A stretch of 64,000 nt of DNA from Burkholderia sp. (GCA_031253835.1 JAIRVP010000004.1:62001-126000); one strand, 5' to 3'; positions 51,997 to 60,446 are shown, counted from the first letter of the stretch. Notes: a model not told the origin generated them from the letters alone. Numbers and translations are program-made.

Positions 51997-52734
51997 TTAC
52001 TTCGGCGCGATGTCCCGCCGCACGCGAAGGATGTGCTGCTCGACGTAGAACGCGGCCGCATCGGCATCGCCCGACACGATCGCCTCGTAGATCAGCCGGT
52101 GCTCGGACACGTAGAGCCGGATCCGGCCCGCGTCGTAGATGCCGTCGTCCTTCAGGCGCTTCCACAGCGGCTGGTCCATCGTCTTCGCGACTTCGTCCGC
52201 GATCTTCACCATCAGGGCGTCGCCCGTCATCAGCGCGAGCTGCCGGTGGAACAGCCGGTCGCTCTCGTTCCAGAGCGCGCGCTGGTGCGGATCGTCGACG
52301 TCGGTGATGGTTTCCATCTGCGCGAGATAGCGTTCGGCGCCGGGGTCGGCTCGGCCATGGGAGGCCGCGAGACGCGCGATCGCGGGCTCCAGGATCAGCC
52401 GGACGTCGAGGGTCGACGTCGGGCTGAAGTCGGCCTCCGGCGCCGCGCGCACGTCGCCGCGCTGCGCGAGCACGTCGAGCGGCGACGCGACGACATAGGT
52501 GCCCGAATTGCGCTTCGTGAACACGAGCCCTTCGTTCTGCAGCGCGCCCAGCGCTTCGCGCACGGCCGGCCGGCCGACCTGGAACAGCCCCGCGAGTTCG
52601 CGCTCGGACGGCAGCCGCGACTCGGCCGCGTAGCGCCCCGCGCGGATTTCGTCGCGGATCTTCTCGGCCACCTGCTCGTAGATCTGCAGCGGCCGGAAAC
52701 CGCCTTCGAGTGATTCGGGACGCGCGGACATCAT
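51997..52734 (-). CDS. GntR-family (FadR subgroup) regulator of hydroxyproline use
   Basis: A 245-aa regulator. The winged helix-turn-helix at ~15-80 (VAEKIRDEIRAGRYAAESRLPSERELAGLFQVGRPAVREALGALQNEGLVF) and the helical FCD domain at ~95-235 are complete; the FCD metal site includes His in DRLFHRQLA and ISEH-like SEHRLI. AGGAG precedes ATG 52734. It lies between the transport/dehydratase genes and the divergent reductase gene, with related operators on both sides, which makes it the local repressor. Confidence 0.9.
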   Translation of the reverse strand: MMSARPESLEGGFRPLQIYEQVAEKIRDEIRAGRYAAESRLPSERELAGLFQVGRPAVREALGALQNEGLVFTKRNSGTYVVASPLDVLAQRGDVRAAPEADFSPTSTLDVRLILEPAIARLAASHGRADPGAERYLAQMETITDVDDPHQRALWNESDRLFHRQLALMTGDALMVKIADEVAKTMDQPLWKRLKDDGIYDAGRIRLYVSEHRLIYEAIVSGDADAAAFYVEQHILRVRRDIAPK

Positions 52735-52822
52735 CGTATGGCTCCTGCCCGGTCGCGGGCGTGAATCTGGAATGGGTTCGCACTATACCGGAGCGGCGCA
52801 GGTATCGCGCCACGGCAAGCCT

Positions 52823-52846
52823 TCTGGACAGATATTAGAACCAAAA
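52823..52846. promoter_or_regulatory. FadR/GntR-type operator before the reductase gene
   Basis: TCTGG...CCAAAA, a 24-base site whose ends match the reverse complement of the 51956 operator region (TCTGG...CCAAAA, 23 bases). It lies in the 262-bp gap between the divergent regulator and reductase genes. Confidence 0.5.
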
Positions 52847-52996
52847 TCGGTAAGACGCTTTATTTTCTGGGTTGCAGGTGCGCCAGCAGGTGGTATAGAT
52901 TCGATCCATACTGCCCTGTGCCACGGTATCCGGCAGCCCTGCGGCGGGCGCGGCATGCGCCCGTCGTCCACGCTCACGACGCATACGACGTACACG

Positions 52997-53932
52997 ATGA
53001 CCGCCCTTTCCCCGATTCCCGTTTTCGATGCGGCCGACACGGCCGCGCTGCTCGACTACCCGGCGCTGCTCGCCACGCTCAGGCAAGCCGTCGCCGAGTA
53101 TGCGGCGGGCGAGATCGTCAGCCCCGAGCGCATGGTCGTCCCGCTGCAGGGTGGCGGCGTGATGCTGTCGATGCCGTCGAGCGCGCGCGACCTCGCGAGC
53201 CCCAAGCTCGTGAACGTGTGCCCCGGCAACGGCACCCGCGGGCTACCGACGATCCTCGGCCAGGTGACCGCGTACGACGCGAGCACGGGCGAAATGCGCT
53301 TCGCGCTCGACGGCCCGACGGTCACCGGCCGCCGCACGGCCGCCATCACCGCGCTCGGGATCCAGGCGCTGCATGGCGCCGCGCCGCGCGACATCCTGCT
53401 GATCGGCACCGGCAAGCAGGCGGCCAATCACGCGGAAGCGCTCGCGGCGATCTTCCCCGGCGCGCGCCTTCACGTGCGCGGCACGAGCGCCGACAGCGCG
53501 GCCGCCTTCTGCGCGGCGCACCGCGCGCAGGCGCCGCGGCTCGTGCCGCTCGACGGCGACGCGATTCCCGATGCGATCGATGCCGTCGTCACGCTGACCA
53601 CGAGCCGCACGCCCGTCTACCGCGAAGCCGCGCGCGAAGGCCGGCTCGTGGTCGGCGTCGGCGCGTTCACCGCGGATGCCGCCGAGATCGACGCGAACAC
53701 GGTGCACGGCAGCCGGCTCGTCGTCGACGATCCGGCCGGTGCGCGCCACGAGGCCGGCGACCTGATCCTCGCGCAGGTCGACTGGCAGCACGTCGCGTCG
53801 CTCGCCGACGTGCTGAACGGCACCTTCACGCGCGGCGGGCCGCTGCTGTTCAAGAGCGTCGGCTGTGCCGCGTGGGATCTCGCCGCGTGCCGCACGGCGC
53901 GCGATGCACTCGCGGCGCGCAAGGCCGGCTGA
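52997..53932 (+). CDS. lhpI: Delta1-pyrroline-2-carboxylate reductase (ornithine cyclodeaminase family)
   Basis: A 311-aa NAD(P)H-dependent enzyme of the OCD/mu-crystallin family. The Rossmann motif is LLIGTGKQAANHAEAL. The family includes true cyclodeaminases, but the cluster with trans-3-hydroxyproline dehydratase points to reduction of pyrroline-2-carboxylate to L-proline. ATG 52997 has no clear Shine-Dalgarno; an in-frame ATG at 52955 is an alternative. It is divergent from the FadR-type regulator. Confidence 0.85.
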   Translation: MTALSPIPVFDAADTAALLDYPALLATLRQAVAEYAAGEIVSPERMVVPLQGGGVMLSMPSSARDLASPKLVNVCPGNGTRGLPTILGQVTAYDASTGEMRFALDGPTVTGRRTAAITALGIQALHGAAPRDILLIGTGKQAANHAEALAAIFPGARLHVRGTSADSAAAFCAAHRAQAPRLVPLDGDAIPDAIDAVVTLTTSRTPVYREAAREGRLVVGVGAFTADAAEIDANTVHGSRLVVDDPAGARHEAGDLILAQVDWQHVASLADVLNGTFTRGGPLLFKSVGCAAWDLAACRTARDALAARKAG

Positions 53933-54002
53933 CCGGGCGCCGAAGCCTTTCAGCCGCGCACGCGGCATCGCACCATCGGCGCCGCCCCCGGCGGTTTCCC
54001 GT

Positions 54003-54032
54003 ACGCGTTGTAGGAAACGCCCTACAACGCGT
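54003..54032. promoter_or_regulatory. 12-bp perfect inverted repeat before the receiver-fnr operon
   Basis: ACGCGTTGTAGG (54003-54014), AAACGC loop, CCTACAACGCGT (54021-54032), 70 bases before ATG 54102. A further CCTACA half-site follows at about 54040. No U-tract, so an operator is more likely than a terminator. Confidence 0.55.
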
Positions 54033-54101
54033 CGAAGCGGCCTACACAAACTTCCAATTCGGCCGATTTCAATTTCGGCGGCGCAACACGATACTGCCGG
54101 C

Positions 54102-54506
54102 ATGAATGCCAGCCTGTCACCCGCCGCGCTCAGGGTGTTTCTCGTCGATCACGCCGTCGCCGTCCGGCAGCGGATCGCGCTGCTCGTCGGCGCGATCCGC
54201 GGCGTCGCCGTCGTGGGTGAAGCGGAAGACGGCCAGGACGCGTGGACGCATATCCGCAGCAGCCGGGCGGATGTCGTGATCGTCGACGTGCGGCTCGCGG
54301 ACGGCAGCGGCCTCGACCTGATCGGGATGCTGTCCAAGGTCGCGCCGCGCATCGTCACGATCGTGCTGACGAATCACTCGGCGCCGGCATTCAGAGAGGC
54401 ATGCGCGACGGCGGGAGCCGACTACTTCTTCGACAAGACCGTCGAATTCGACGCTGCATGCCGTGTCATCGAATCCCTGGTGCACGCCCGCGTGCACCGA
54501 CCCTGA
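54102..54506 (+). CDS. Stand-alone receiver-domain protein
   Basis: A 134-aa single receiver domain. The phospho-acceptor is Asp62 (VVIVDVRLADGSG) and Lys is in FFDKTVEF. The usual acidic pair reads Asp16-His17 (LVDHAV), so one acid is replaced. There is no output domain. It is followed 16 bases on by fnr, likely in one transcript. A kinase partner is not adjacent. Confidence 0.85.
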   Translation: MNASLSPAALRVFLVDHAVAVRQRIALLVGAIRGVAVVGEAEDGQDAWTHIRSSRADVVIVDVRLADGSGLDLIGMLSKVAPRIVTIVLTNHSAPAFREACATAGADYFFDKTVEFDAACRVIESLVHARVHRP

Positions 54507-54522
54507 CGAGCCGGAGTGACTT

Positions 54523-55302
54523 ATGTCCACAGCCACCGCCTGCGCCGCCGACGTCTCCGTCGTACCCCGGCCAACGATTCCGCTGCGCGCGATCGCGCGC
54601 GCCGACGCCGCCAAGCATCCGGCCGCGCGCTGCTCGGCCTGCGCGATGCGCTCGATGTGCCTGCCGCCGCACCTGACGGCCGCCGAGTACGGCCGCCTCG
54701 ACTCGATCATCTGCACGACCCGGCACGTTCGCCAGGGCGACGCGCTGTTCCGCATCGACGATCCGTTCCAGAGCATCTATGCGGTGCGCGCGGGTTCGTT
54801 CAAGACGGTGATGATGCATCGCGACGGCCGCGAGCACGTGACGGGCTTCCAGATCGCCGGTGAAACGCTCGGCATGGACGGCATCGGCAGCGGACAGCAT
54901 TGCTGCGACGCGATCGCGCTGGAAGACAGCGTCGTGTGCATCATTCCGTTCGGCGCGCTCGAAGCGGCGTGCCGCGAGATGAAGCCGATGCAGCACTTCC
55001 TCTACCAGATGCTGAGCAGCGAGATCGTCCGCGAATCGAGCCAGATGCTGCTGCTCGGCACGATGTCGGCCGAACAGCGCGTCGCGCATTTCCTGCTGAA
55101 CCTGTCGTCCCGGTTCGAGGCGCGCGGCTATTCGGCGACCGAATTCAACCTGCGGATGACGCGCGAGGAAATCGGCTGCTATCTCGGGATGAAGCTCGAA
55201 ACCGTCAGCCGGATGTTCTCGCGGTTCCATCGCGAAGCGCTGGTCGAAACGCGCGGCAAGCGCGTGCGCATCATCGACGCGCACGCGCTCGCGCAGGTCT
55301 GA
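54523..55302 (+). CDS. fnr: FNR-type oxygen-sensing transcription factor
   Basis: A 259-aa Crp/Fnr protein. The N-terminal cluster C37-x2-C40-x5-C46 with Cys127 (GQHCCDAIAL) gives the four ligands of the oxygen-labile 4Fe-4S cluster. The C-terminal helix-turn-helix has the FNR recognition helix E-x2-SR (GCYLGMKLETVSRMFSRF). GGAG precedes the ATG. FNR boxes of the right type occur in this window at 34740, 39287 and 56396, so local targets are likely. Confidence 0.95.
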   Translation: MSTATACAADVSVVPRPTIPLRAIARADAAKHPAARCSACAMRSMCLPPHLTAAEYGRLDSIICTTRHVRQGDALFRIDDPFQSIYAVRAGSFKTVMMHRDGREHVTGFQIAGETLGMDGIGSGQHCCDAIALEDSVVCIIPFGALEAACREMKPMQHFLYQMLSSEIVRESSQMLLLGTMSAEQRVAHFLLNLSSRFEARGYSATEFNLRMTREEIGCYLGMKLETVSRMFSRFHREALVETRGKRVRIIDAHALAQV

Positions 55303-55316
55303 CGCGCGACGCCGGA

Positions 55317-55643
55317 TCATCCGCGCAGCGCCACCCTTGCGCCGCCCGCCTGCCACGCGATCAGCGCCTGTTCGGCCTGCGCGAAGGCGCGGCGCAGCGC
55401 GTCGTCCACGTCGTCCCCCACGCACGGCGGCAGCGGCCTGAGCGCCGCGTCGTGCATCACCAGGTCGAGCCGCACGTCGTACAGCCGCGCGCCGTCGGTT
55501 GCCGCGCGCGATTCGATCGCGAGGTGGCAGCCGTCGATCAGCGCGCGGAACCGTTCGAGCCGCACCAGCTGCGCGCCGGCCTCGGCTTCCACCGCAGCGG
55601 ACCCCGTGAATCCCAGGCAGGCGATCTGCATGCCTACGCCCAT
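55317..55643 (-). CDS. HPF/RaiA-like ribosome-associated protein
   Basis: A 108-aa protein with the pattern of the hibernation-promoting factor/sigma-54 modulation family: IACLGFTGSAAVEAEAGAQLVRLERFRALIDGCHLAIES, then RLYDVRLDLVMHDAALRP and a helix DDVDDALRRAFAQAEQALI. Such proteins inactivate or protect ribosomes in stress. AGGAG precedes ATG 55643. It is the distal member of a minus-strand group whose first gene has an FNR promoter; a 155-bp gap separates it from the middle gene. Confidence 0.75.
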   Translation of the reverse strand: MGVGMQIACLGFTGSAAVEAEAGAQLVRLERFRALIDGCHLAIESRAATDGARLYDVRLDLVMHDAALRPLPPCVGDDVDDALRRAFAQAEQALIAWQAGGARVALRG

Positions 55644-55798
55644 GTCCCACTCTCCTGACGGGGCCGCCCGCTCGTCGACCGCCTTGCATGTGCCGCGCGC
55701 ATCACGATGCCGCGGCACGCGTTTCCCGTGGCGTGGCGCGATGCTTCGATCGCTGCCCGGCCGGCCATTCGCCCGCGCCCTGTTCGGCGCGGGTCCGC

Positions 55799-56038
55799 TC
55801 ATACGTTGAAGACCTGCGACGTCTTCATCTCGATCCAGGTCATGCCGGCGCGCAGCCCTTCGATCATGGCCTCGCGCTCGGTCGGATACGCATGACTGTG
55901 CTCGAACGTATGATGGAACCGCGCGGCGCCGGCGCCGTGCTCGACGGACACGCGGCAGCGGAACTCGCCCGATTCGCACGGGCGCGTCTCGACTTCGACC
56001 GACCAGTCGCGTTCGTGAATGTTGCCCTGCAGTGTCAT
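55799..56038 (-). CDS. Conserved small protein of unknown function (79 aa)
   Basis: A soluble alpha/beta protein (MTLQGNIHERDWSVEVETRP; EAMIEGLRAGMTWIEMKTSQVFNV). AGGAGG lies four bases before the ATG, 16 bases after the DUF1488 stop, so it is co-transcribed. Family not recognised. Confidence 0.72.
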   Translation of the reverse strand: MTLQGNIHERDWSVEVETRPCESGEFRCRVSVEHGAGAARFHHTFEHSHAYPTEREAMIEGLRAGMTWIEMKTSQVFNV

Positions 56039-56054
56039 GCGCCCTCCTGCGGTA

Positions 56055-56345
56055 TCAGTCTTCGAGCCGGAAGTGACCGCTATGCAGCAGCACCGGCCGG
56101 CCGCCGATTTCCTCGAGCATCCGTCGCGCCATCGCCTCGATCGCCGACCGGTGCCCGTCGAATGCGGCGATCAGGTCGCGTTCGAGCAGCGACCGGGCGC
56201 CGAAATGGTCTTCCAGCGCCTCGGCCGTGACCGCGCACTGTACGCAACGCCCGTCGACCAGCGCCGAAAACGCGACGACCAGGTCGCGCGCGCAATATTC
56301 GGGCGGCTCGGGCGGAAAAGTAATGTGCATCTGTCGGCCTGTCAT
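56055..56345 (-). CDS. DUF1488-family protein
   Basis: A 96-aa protein. The core YCARDLVVAFSALVDGRCVQCAVTAEALEDHFGA is characteristic of DUF1488; function unknown. ATG 56345 is used, 56330 (MHITFPP) is possible. It is the first gene of the group and has a well-spaced FNR promoter immediately upstream. Confidence 0.82.
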   Translation of the reverse strand: MTGRQMHITFPPEPPEYCARDLVVAFSALVDGRCVQCAVTAEALEDHFGARSLLERDLIAAFDGHRSAIEAMARRMLEEIGGRPVLLHSGHFRLED

Positions 56346-56368
56346 CGTCGTGATGGCTCCATGACGAG

Positions 56369-56409
56369 AGCATAGTGGCGCGCGCGGCCGCGCGCTTGAC
56401 CCACGTCAA
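56369..56409 (-). promoter_or_regulatory. Class II FNR promoter of the DUF1488 operon
   Basis: TTGAC-CCAC-GTCAA (56396-56409), perfect arms. TATGCT (minus 56374-56369) is centred 31 bp downstream, the same hexamer and spacing as at the tandem usp gene. Confidence 0.78.
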
Positions 56410-56456
56410 GCGGTTCGCTGCACCGCACGATCCTGGTGCAGCCGCGCGACGCGGCT

Positions 56457-56855
56457 TCAGCCCGCGTCGGGCTCGATCGCCGCGCCGCGCTCCGCGAGCA
56501 GCTCGCGCAGCACGCTGCGGTGGCAATGGCGCTCGTCGTCGCAATAGCAGCCGATCGCGAACGCCGTGGTGGCCGACAGCGCCGCCAGCAGGTCCAGCAC
56601 CTTCGCCGGATCGCCGTGCGCCATCTCCGCGCGGAAGTGGCGCTTGAACGCATTCCATTCGGCGTCGGTTTCGGCGGCCTGTGCCTCGGCAACGAGTTCG
56701 GCGCTCGGCGACAGCGTCGGCAACCATACATCATAGTAGTTGCGCGACGCGAATTCCGCCTTCGGTACGCCACGCGGCGGCCGCCGCACCGTGCCGATCC
56801 GCAGGCCCTCGCCGGCCGCGCGCGGCGTGCCGAGCTGGATGATCCGGATACCCAT
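56457..56855 (-). CDS. DUF488-family protein
   Basis: A 132-aa protein. It starts MGIRIIQLGTPRAAGEGLRIGTVRRPPRGV and has the C-terminal motif GCYCDDERHCHRSVLRELLAERGA typical of DUF488. The Cys/His pattern suggests metal or redox chemistry; function unknown. AGGAG precedes ATG 56855. Confidence 0.88.
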   Translation of the reverse strand: MGIRIIQLGTPRAAGEGLRIGTVRRPPRGVPKAEFASRNYYDVWLPTLSPSAELVAEAQAAETDAEWNAFKRHFRAEMAHGDPAKVLDLLAALSATTAFAIGCYCDDERHCHRSVLRELLAERGAAIEPDAG

Positions 56856-56944
56856 GTCGCTCCTGTCGTGTTGCGTCCGATGCCGCGATCGTACCGCCGC
56901 AAGCGCCACCGTGCCTGTCGGCCAGCGCACGTTGCCGCCGCGCA

Positions 56945-56984
56945 AGAAAAAACCGGCTGCTCCCTCGACGGGAAACAGCCGGTT
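56945..56984 (-). terminator. Terminator of the aminotransferase gene
   Basis: AACCGGCTG (56951-56959) pairs with CAGCCGGTT (56976-56984); on the minus strand six T residues follow. Confidence 0.88.
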
Positions 56985-57023
56985 CATCCAGCATCGTTCG
57001 TGGCGCGCCGGGGCGCGCCGCGT

Positions 57024-58226
57024 TCAGACGCCGCTCTTCAGCACCTTGCCGATCGCATCCGCGACGATGCCGACGTTCGAGTCGTTGAGGCCCGCCACGC
57101 ACATCCGGCCCGAACGCAGGATGTACACGCCGTGCACTTCGCGCAGCGCGTCGACCTGCGATTCGGTCAGGCCCGTGTACGTGAACATCCCGCGCTGCTT
57201 CACGTAGCGCGTGAGCGCCTCGCCGCTGACGTGGTCGCGCAGGCCGTCATGGATCGACTGGCGCATCCGTGCGATGCGGCGGCACATCGCCGACAGTTCC
57301 TCTTCCCACTGCTTGCGCAGCGCCGGCGTGCCGAGCACGGCCGCGACGACCTTCGCGCCGTAGGTCTGCGGGTTGCTGTAGTTCGAGCGCACCGCGCCGG
57401 CCAGCTGGCCGAGCACGCGGTCGGCCGCGGCTGCGTCTTCGCACACGACGCTCAGGCCGCCCACGCGCTCGCCGTACAGCGAGAAGTTCTTCGAGAACGA
57501 GTTCGCGACCAGCGTCGGCACGCCGCGGCGGGCCAGTTCGCGCACCGCGAACGCGTCCGCGTCGAGGCCCGCGCCGAAGCCCTGGTACGCCATGTCGACG
57601 AACGGCAGCAGCCCGCGCGCCTCGATCACGTCGATCAGCTTCTCCCACTGGCCTTCGTCGAGGTCGACGCCGGTCGGGTTATGGCAGCACGCATGCAGCA
57701 GCACGATGCTGCGCGCCGGCAGCGCGTCGATCGCCGCGAGCATCGCGTCGAACTTCAGGCCGCCCGTCGCCTCGTCGTAGTACGGGTACGTGTTCACCGT
57801 GAAGCCGGCACGCTCGAAGATGAAGCGGTGGTTTTCCCAGCTCGGGTCGCTGAGCCACACCTGCGCATCCGGGAAATAGCGCTTCAGGAAGTCGGCGCCG
57901 ACCTTCAGTGCGCCCGAGCCGCCGAGCGTCTGCAGCGTCGCGATGCGGCCGGCCGCGCGGGCCGGGTGATCGGCGCCGAACACGAGCGACTGCACGGCGT
58001 CGCGATACGCGGCCAGGCCGACCATCGGCAGGTACGGCTTCGGGCCGCTCTCGCGCTGCAGCGCGGTTTCGGCTTCGCGCACGGCGCCCATCACCGGAAT
58101 CCGGCCTTCGGCGTCGAAATAGATCCCGATGCTCAGGTTGACCTTCTGGTCGCGCGGATCTTTCTGGAAGTTCTCGTTGAGCGTCAGGATCGGGTCGCCC
58201 GGGTACGCGTCGATGTGTTCGAACAT
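57024..58226 (-). CDS. tyrB: Aromatic/aspartate aminotransferase (class I, TyrB-like)
   Basis: A 400-aa PLP enzyme. It starts MFEHIDAYPGDPILTLNENF; the PLP lysine is in NSFSKNFSLYGERVGG, and HACCHNPTGVDL and LSDPSWENHR are family motifs. TyrB/AspC enzymes interconvert aromatic amino acids or aspartate with 2-oxo acids. It lies 45 bases after the aromatic permease gene, in the same operon, and can feed 4-hydroxyphenylpyruvate to hppD elsewhere in the window. Confidence 0.93.
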   Translation of the reverse strand: MFEHIDAYPGDPILTLNENFQKDPRDQKVNLSIGIYFDAEGRIPVMGAVREAETALQRESGPKPYLPMVGLAAYRDAVQSLVFGADHPARAAGRIATLQTLGGSGALKVGADFLKRYFPDAQVWLSDPSWENHRFIFERAGFTVNTYPYYDEATGGLKFDAMLAAIDALPARSIVLLHACCHNPTGVDLDEGQWEKLIDVIEARGLLPFVDMAYQGFGAGLDADAFAVRELARRGVPTLVANSFSKNFSLYGERVGGLSVVCEDAAAADRVLGQLAGAVRSNYSNPQTYGAKVVAAVLGTPALRKQWEEELSAMCRRIARMRQSIHDGLRDHVSGEALTRYVKQRGMFTYTGLTESQVDALREVHGVYILRSGRMCVAGLNDSNVGIVADAIGKVLKSGV

Positions 58227-58271
58227 GGCTATGTCGGTCTCGTTTGGAAGAATGATCGGTCGTGGCCTGCG

Positions 58272-59657
58272 TCAGCGTGCGGATGCGCCGTCGCGCACCG
58301 CATAGCCTGCATTCTTCTGACGGAAGCGATACCCGACCGCGAGCACCGCGAGCCATACCGGGATCAGGTACACCGACAGGCGGAGATCCGGCGTCAGGTA
58401 CATCACGACGAGAATGCCGGCCATGAATGCCAGGCACAGGTAATTCGTGAAAGGATAGCCCAGACTGCGGAAGGAAGTCTCCTCCCCGGCTGCACGCTTG
58501 GCCTGGCGGAACTTCAGGTGGATCAGGCTGATCATCGCCCAGTTGATGATCAGCGCCGACACGACGAGGCCCATCAGCACCTCGAACGCCTTGCCCGGCA
58601 TGAAGTAGTTGACCAGCACGCACACGCCGGTCGCGAGCGCCGACGCGCCGAGCGCGGCGAGCGGAATGCCGCGCTTGTTCACCGAGCACAGCACCTTCGG
58701 CGCATTGCCCTGCTGCGCGAGGCCGAACAGCATCCGGCTGTTGCTGTACACGCCGCTGTTGTAGACCGACAGCGCGGCCGTCAGCACGACCACGTTCAGC
58801 ACGTTGGCCACCACGTTGCTGCTCAGTGCGTGGAAGATCAGCACGAACGGGCTGCCGCCGGTGACGACCTTTTCCCACGGATACAGCGACAGCAGCACCG
58901 CGAGCGCGCCGATGTAGAAAATCAGGATGCGGTAGATGACCTGGTTGGTCGCGCGCGGAATGCTGCGCTTCGGATCGTCGGCCTCGGCCGCGGTGATGCC
59001 GATCAGCTCCAGCCCGCCGAACGAGAACATGATCGCGGCCATCGACATCACGAGCCCCGACACGCCGTTCGGGAAGAAGCCGCCGTGCTGCCACAGGTTC
59101 CGGACACTCGCCTCCGGCCCCGCATGGCCGCTCGCGAGCAGCCAGCCGCCGAAGCCGATCATCCCGACGATCGCGGCGACCTTGATGATCGAGAACCAGA
59201 ATTCCGTCTCGCCGTACGACTTCACGCTTGCCAGGTTGAGCAGGTTGATCGCGACGAAGAACACCAGCGCCGACACCCAGGTCGGCACGCCCGGCCACCA
59301 GTACTGCACGTAGATCCCGACGGCCGACAGCTCGGCCATGCTGACGAGGATGTACAGCACCCAGTAGTTCCAGCCCGACAGGAAGCCGGTGAAGTGGCCG
59401 ACGTATTTGTTGGCGAAGTAGCTGAACGAGCCGGCAACGGGCTCGTCGACGACCATCTCGCCGAGCTGGCGCATGATGAAGAACGCGACGATGCCGGCCA
59501 CCGCATAGCCGAGCAGCACGGACGGGCCCGCCATCTTGATCGTCTGCGCGATGCCGAGGAACAGCCCCGTGCCGAGCGCGCCGCCGAGCGCAATCAGCTG
59601 GATGTGCCGGTTCTTCAGCCCGCGCTTCAGGCCGTCGCTCTCGTTTCCAGAAACCAT
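58272..59657 (-). CDS. Amino acid permease, APC family (AroP/PheP-like)
   Basis: A 461-aa, 12-helix symporter. The N-terminus GLKNRHIQLIALGGALGTGLFLGIAQTIKMAGPSVLLGY and loop AEADDPKRSIPRATNQVIYR match the AAT subfamily. Linkage to an aromatic aminotransferase and an Lrp regulator favours an aromatic amino acid as substrate. GGAG precedes ATG 59657. Confidence 0.9.
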   Translation of the reverse strand: MVSGNESDGLKRGLKNRHIQLIALGGALGTGLFLGIAQTIKMAGPSVLLGYAVAGIVAFFIMRQLGEMVVDEPVAGSFSYFANKYVGHFTGFLSGWNYWVLYILVSMAELSAVGIYVQYWWPGVPTWVSALVFFVAINLLNLASVKSYGETEFWFSIIKVAAIVGMIGFGGWLLASGHAGPEASVRNLWQHGGFFPNGVSGLVMSMAAIMFSFGGLELIGITAAEADDPKRSIPRATNQVIYRILIFYIGALAVLLSLYPWEKVVTGGSPFVLIFHALSSNVVANVLNVVVLTAALSVYNSGVYSNSRMLFGLAQQGNAPKVLCSVNKRGIPLAALGASALATGVCVLVNYFMPGKAFEVLMGLVVSALIINWAMISLIHLKFRQAKRAAGEETSFRSLGYPFTNYLCLAFMAGILVVMYLTPDLRLSVYLIPVWLAVLAVGYRFRQKNAGYAVRDGASAR

Positions 59658-59895
59658 GTCTTCTCCACTCTGTCCGCCTCCGCCTGCAGCGGGGTGCGGC
59701 GCGCCTCGGTGTGCCGGGCGCTGTTTTGCTGTGCCGGCGGCCGTTCGTGGAGCCACCGGGTTGGGGGACTGCAATCCTCGCGTGGCGGCGCCCGATTCGC
59801 GTCGGCGTGCCGAGGGCCGCCGACTGTCGCCGCATCCGCATTGCTGCGGCCGCACACGAAAATCCGGCGTCAGTTTAGCGTCGCGACGGCGAAAT

Positions 59896-59911
59896 CGGGT
59901 TTCGTAACCCG
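59896..59911. promoter_or_regulatory. Operator-like dyad between the permease and lrp genes
   Basis: CGGGTT-TCGT-AACCCG, perfect arms, in the 315-bp divergent region, followed by an AT-rich stretch to the lrp start. Likely an Lrp-family or autoregulatory site. The GC-rich remainder (59658-59870) shows nothing else. Confidence 0.5.
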
Positions 59912-59972
59912 TTCATGCAAACCCTACATTATGAGATAAGATTGCATCGAGGAGACAAATGAGGAAACAAAA

Positions 59973-60446
59973 ATGCCTGAACCGATTCTCGATCGCATCG
60001 ACCGCCACTTGCTGTCGATCCTGCAGGAGAACGGCCGCGCGTCGAACCTCGATCTGGCGAAGGCCGTCGGCCTGTCGCCCGCGCAGACGCTGCGGCGCCA
60101 CCGGCGGCTGGAGGAGATCGGCGCGATCCGCCGCTACGAAACCCGTCTGTGCCCCGACACGCTCGGCTTCGGCGTCACGGCATTCGTGCACGTGACGATG
60201 GAGCGCGGGCACATCCGCGACCTGTCGAAGTTCCAGAAGCTGGTGTCCGATCTCGCTCAGATCCAGGAATGTTTCTCGGTGACGGGCGATATCGACTACG
60301 TGCTGAAGGTCGTCGCGCACGACCTGAAGGGGCTGTCGCGGTTCCTGCTCGAGACGCTGATGCGGATTCCCGGCGTGAGCGGCGTGCAATCCAGCGTGTG
60401 CCTCGACGAGATCAAGTGCACGAGCGCGATGCCGGTTGAAAGCTGA
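59973..60446 (+). CDS. Lrp/AsnC-family transcriptional regulator
   Basis: A 157-aa regulator. N-terminal helix-turn-helix (DRIDRHLLSILQENGRASNLDLAKAVGLSPAQTLRRHRRLEEIGAI) and C-terminal RAM ligand domain (FSVTGDIDYVLKVVAHDLKGLSRFLLETLMRIPGV) are complete. It is divergent from the permease-tyrB operon, which it most likely controls in response to an aromatic amino acid. ATG 59973 follows GAGGAAAC; an upstream ATG at 59959 is out of frame. Confidence 0.92.
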   Translation: MPEPILDRIDRHLLSILQENGRASNLDLAKAVGLSPAQTLRRHRRLEEIGAIRRYETRLCPDTLGFGVTAFVHVTMERGHIRDLSKFQKLVSDLAQIQECFSVTGDIDYVLKVVAHDLKGLSRFLLETLMRIPGVSGVQSSVCLDEIKCTSAMPVES

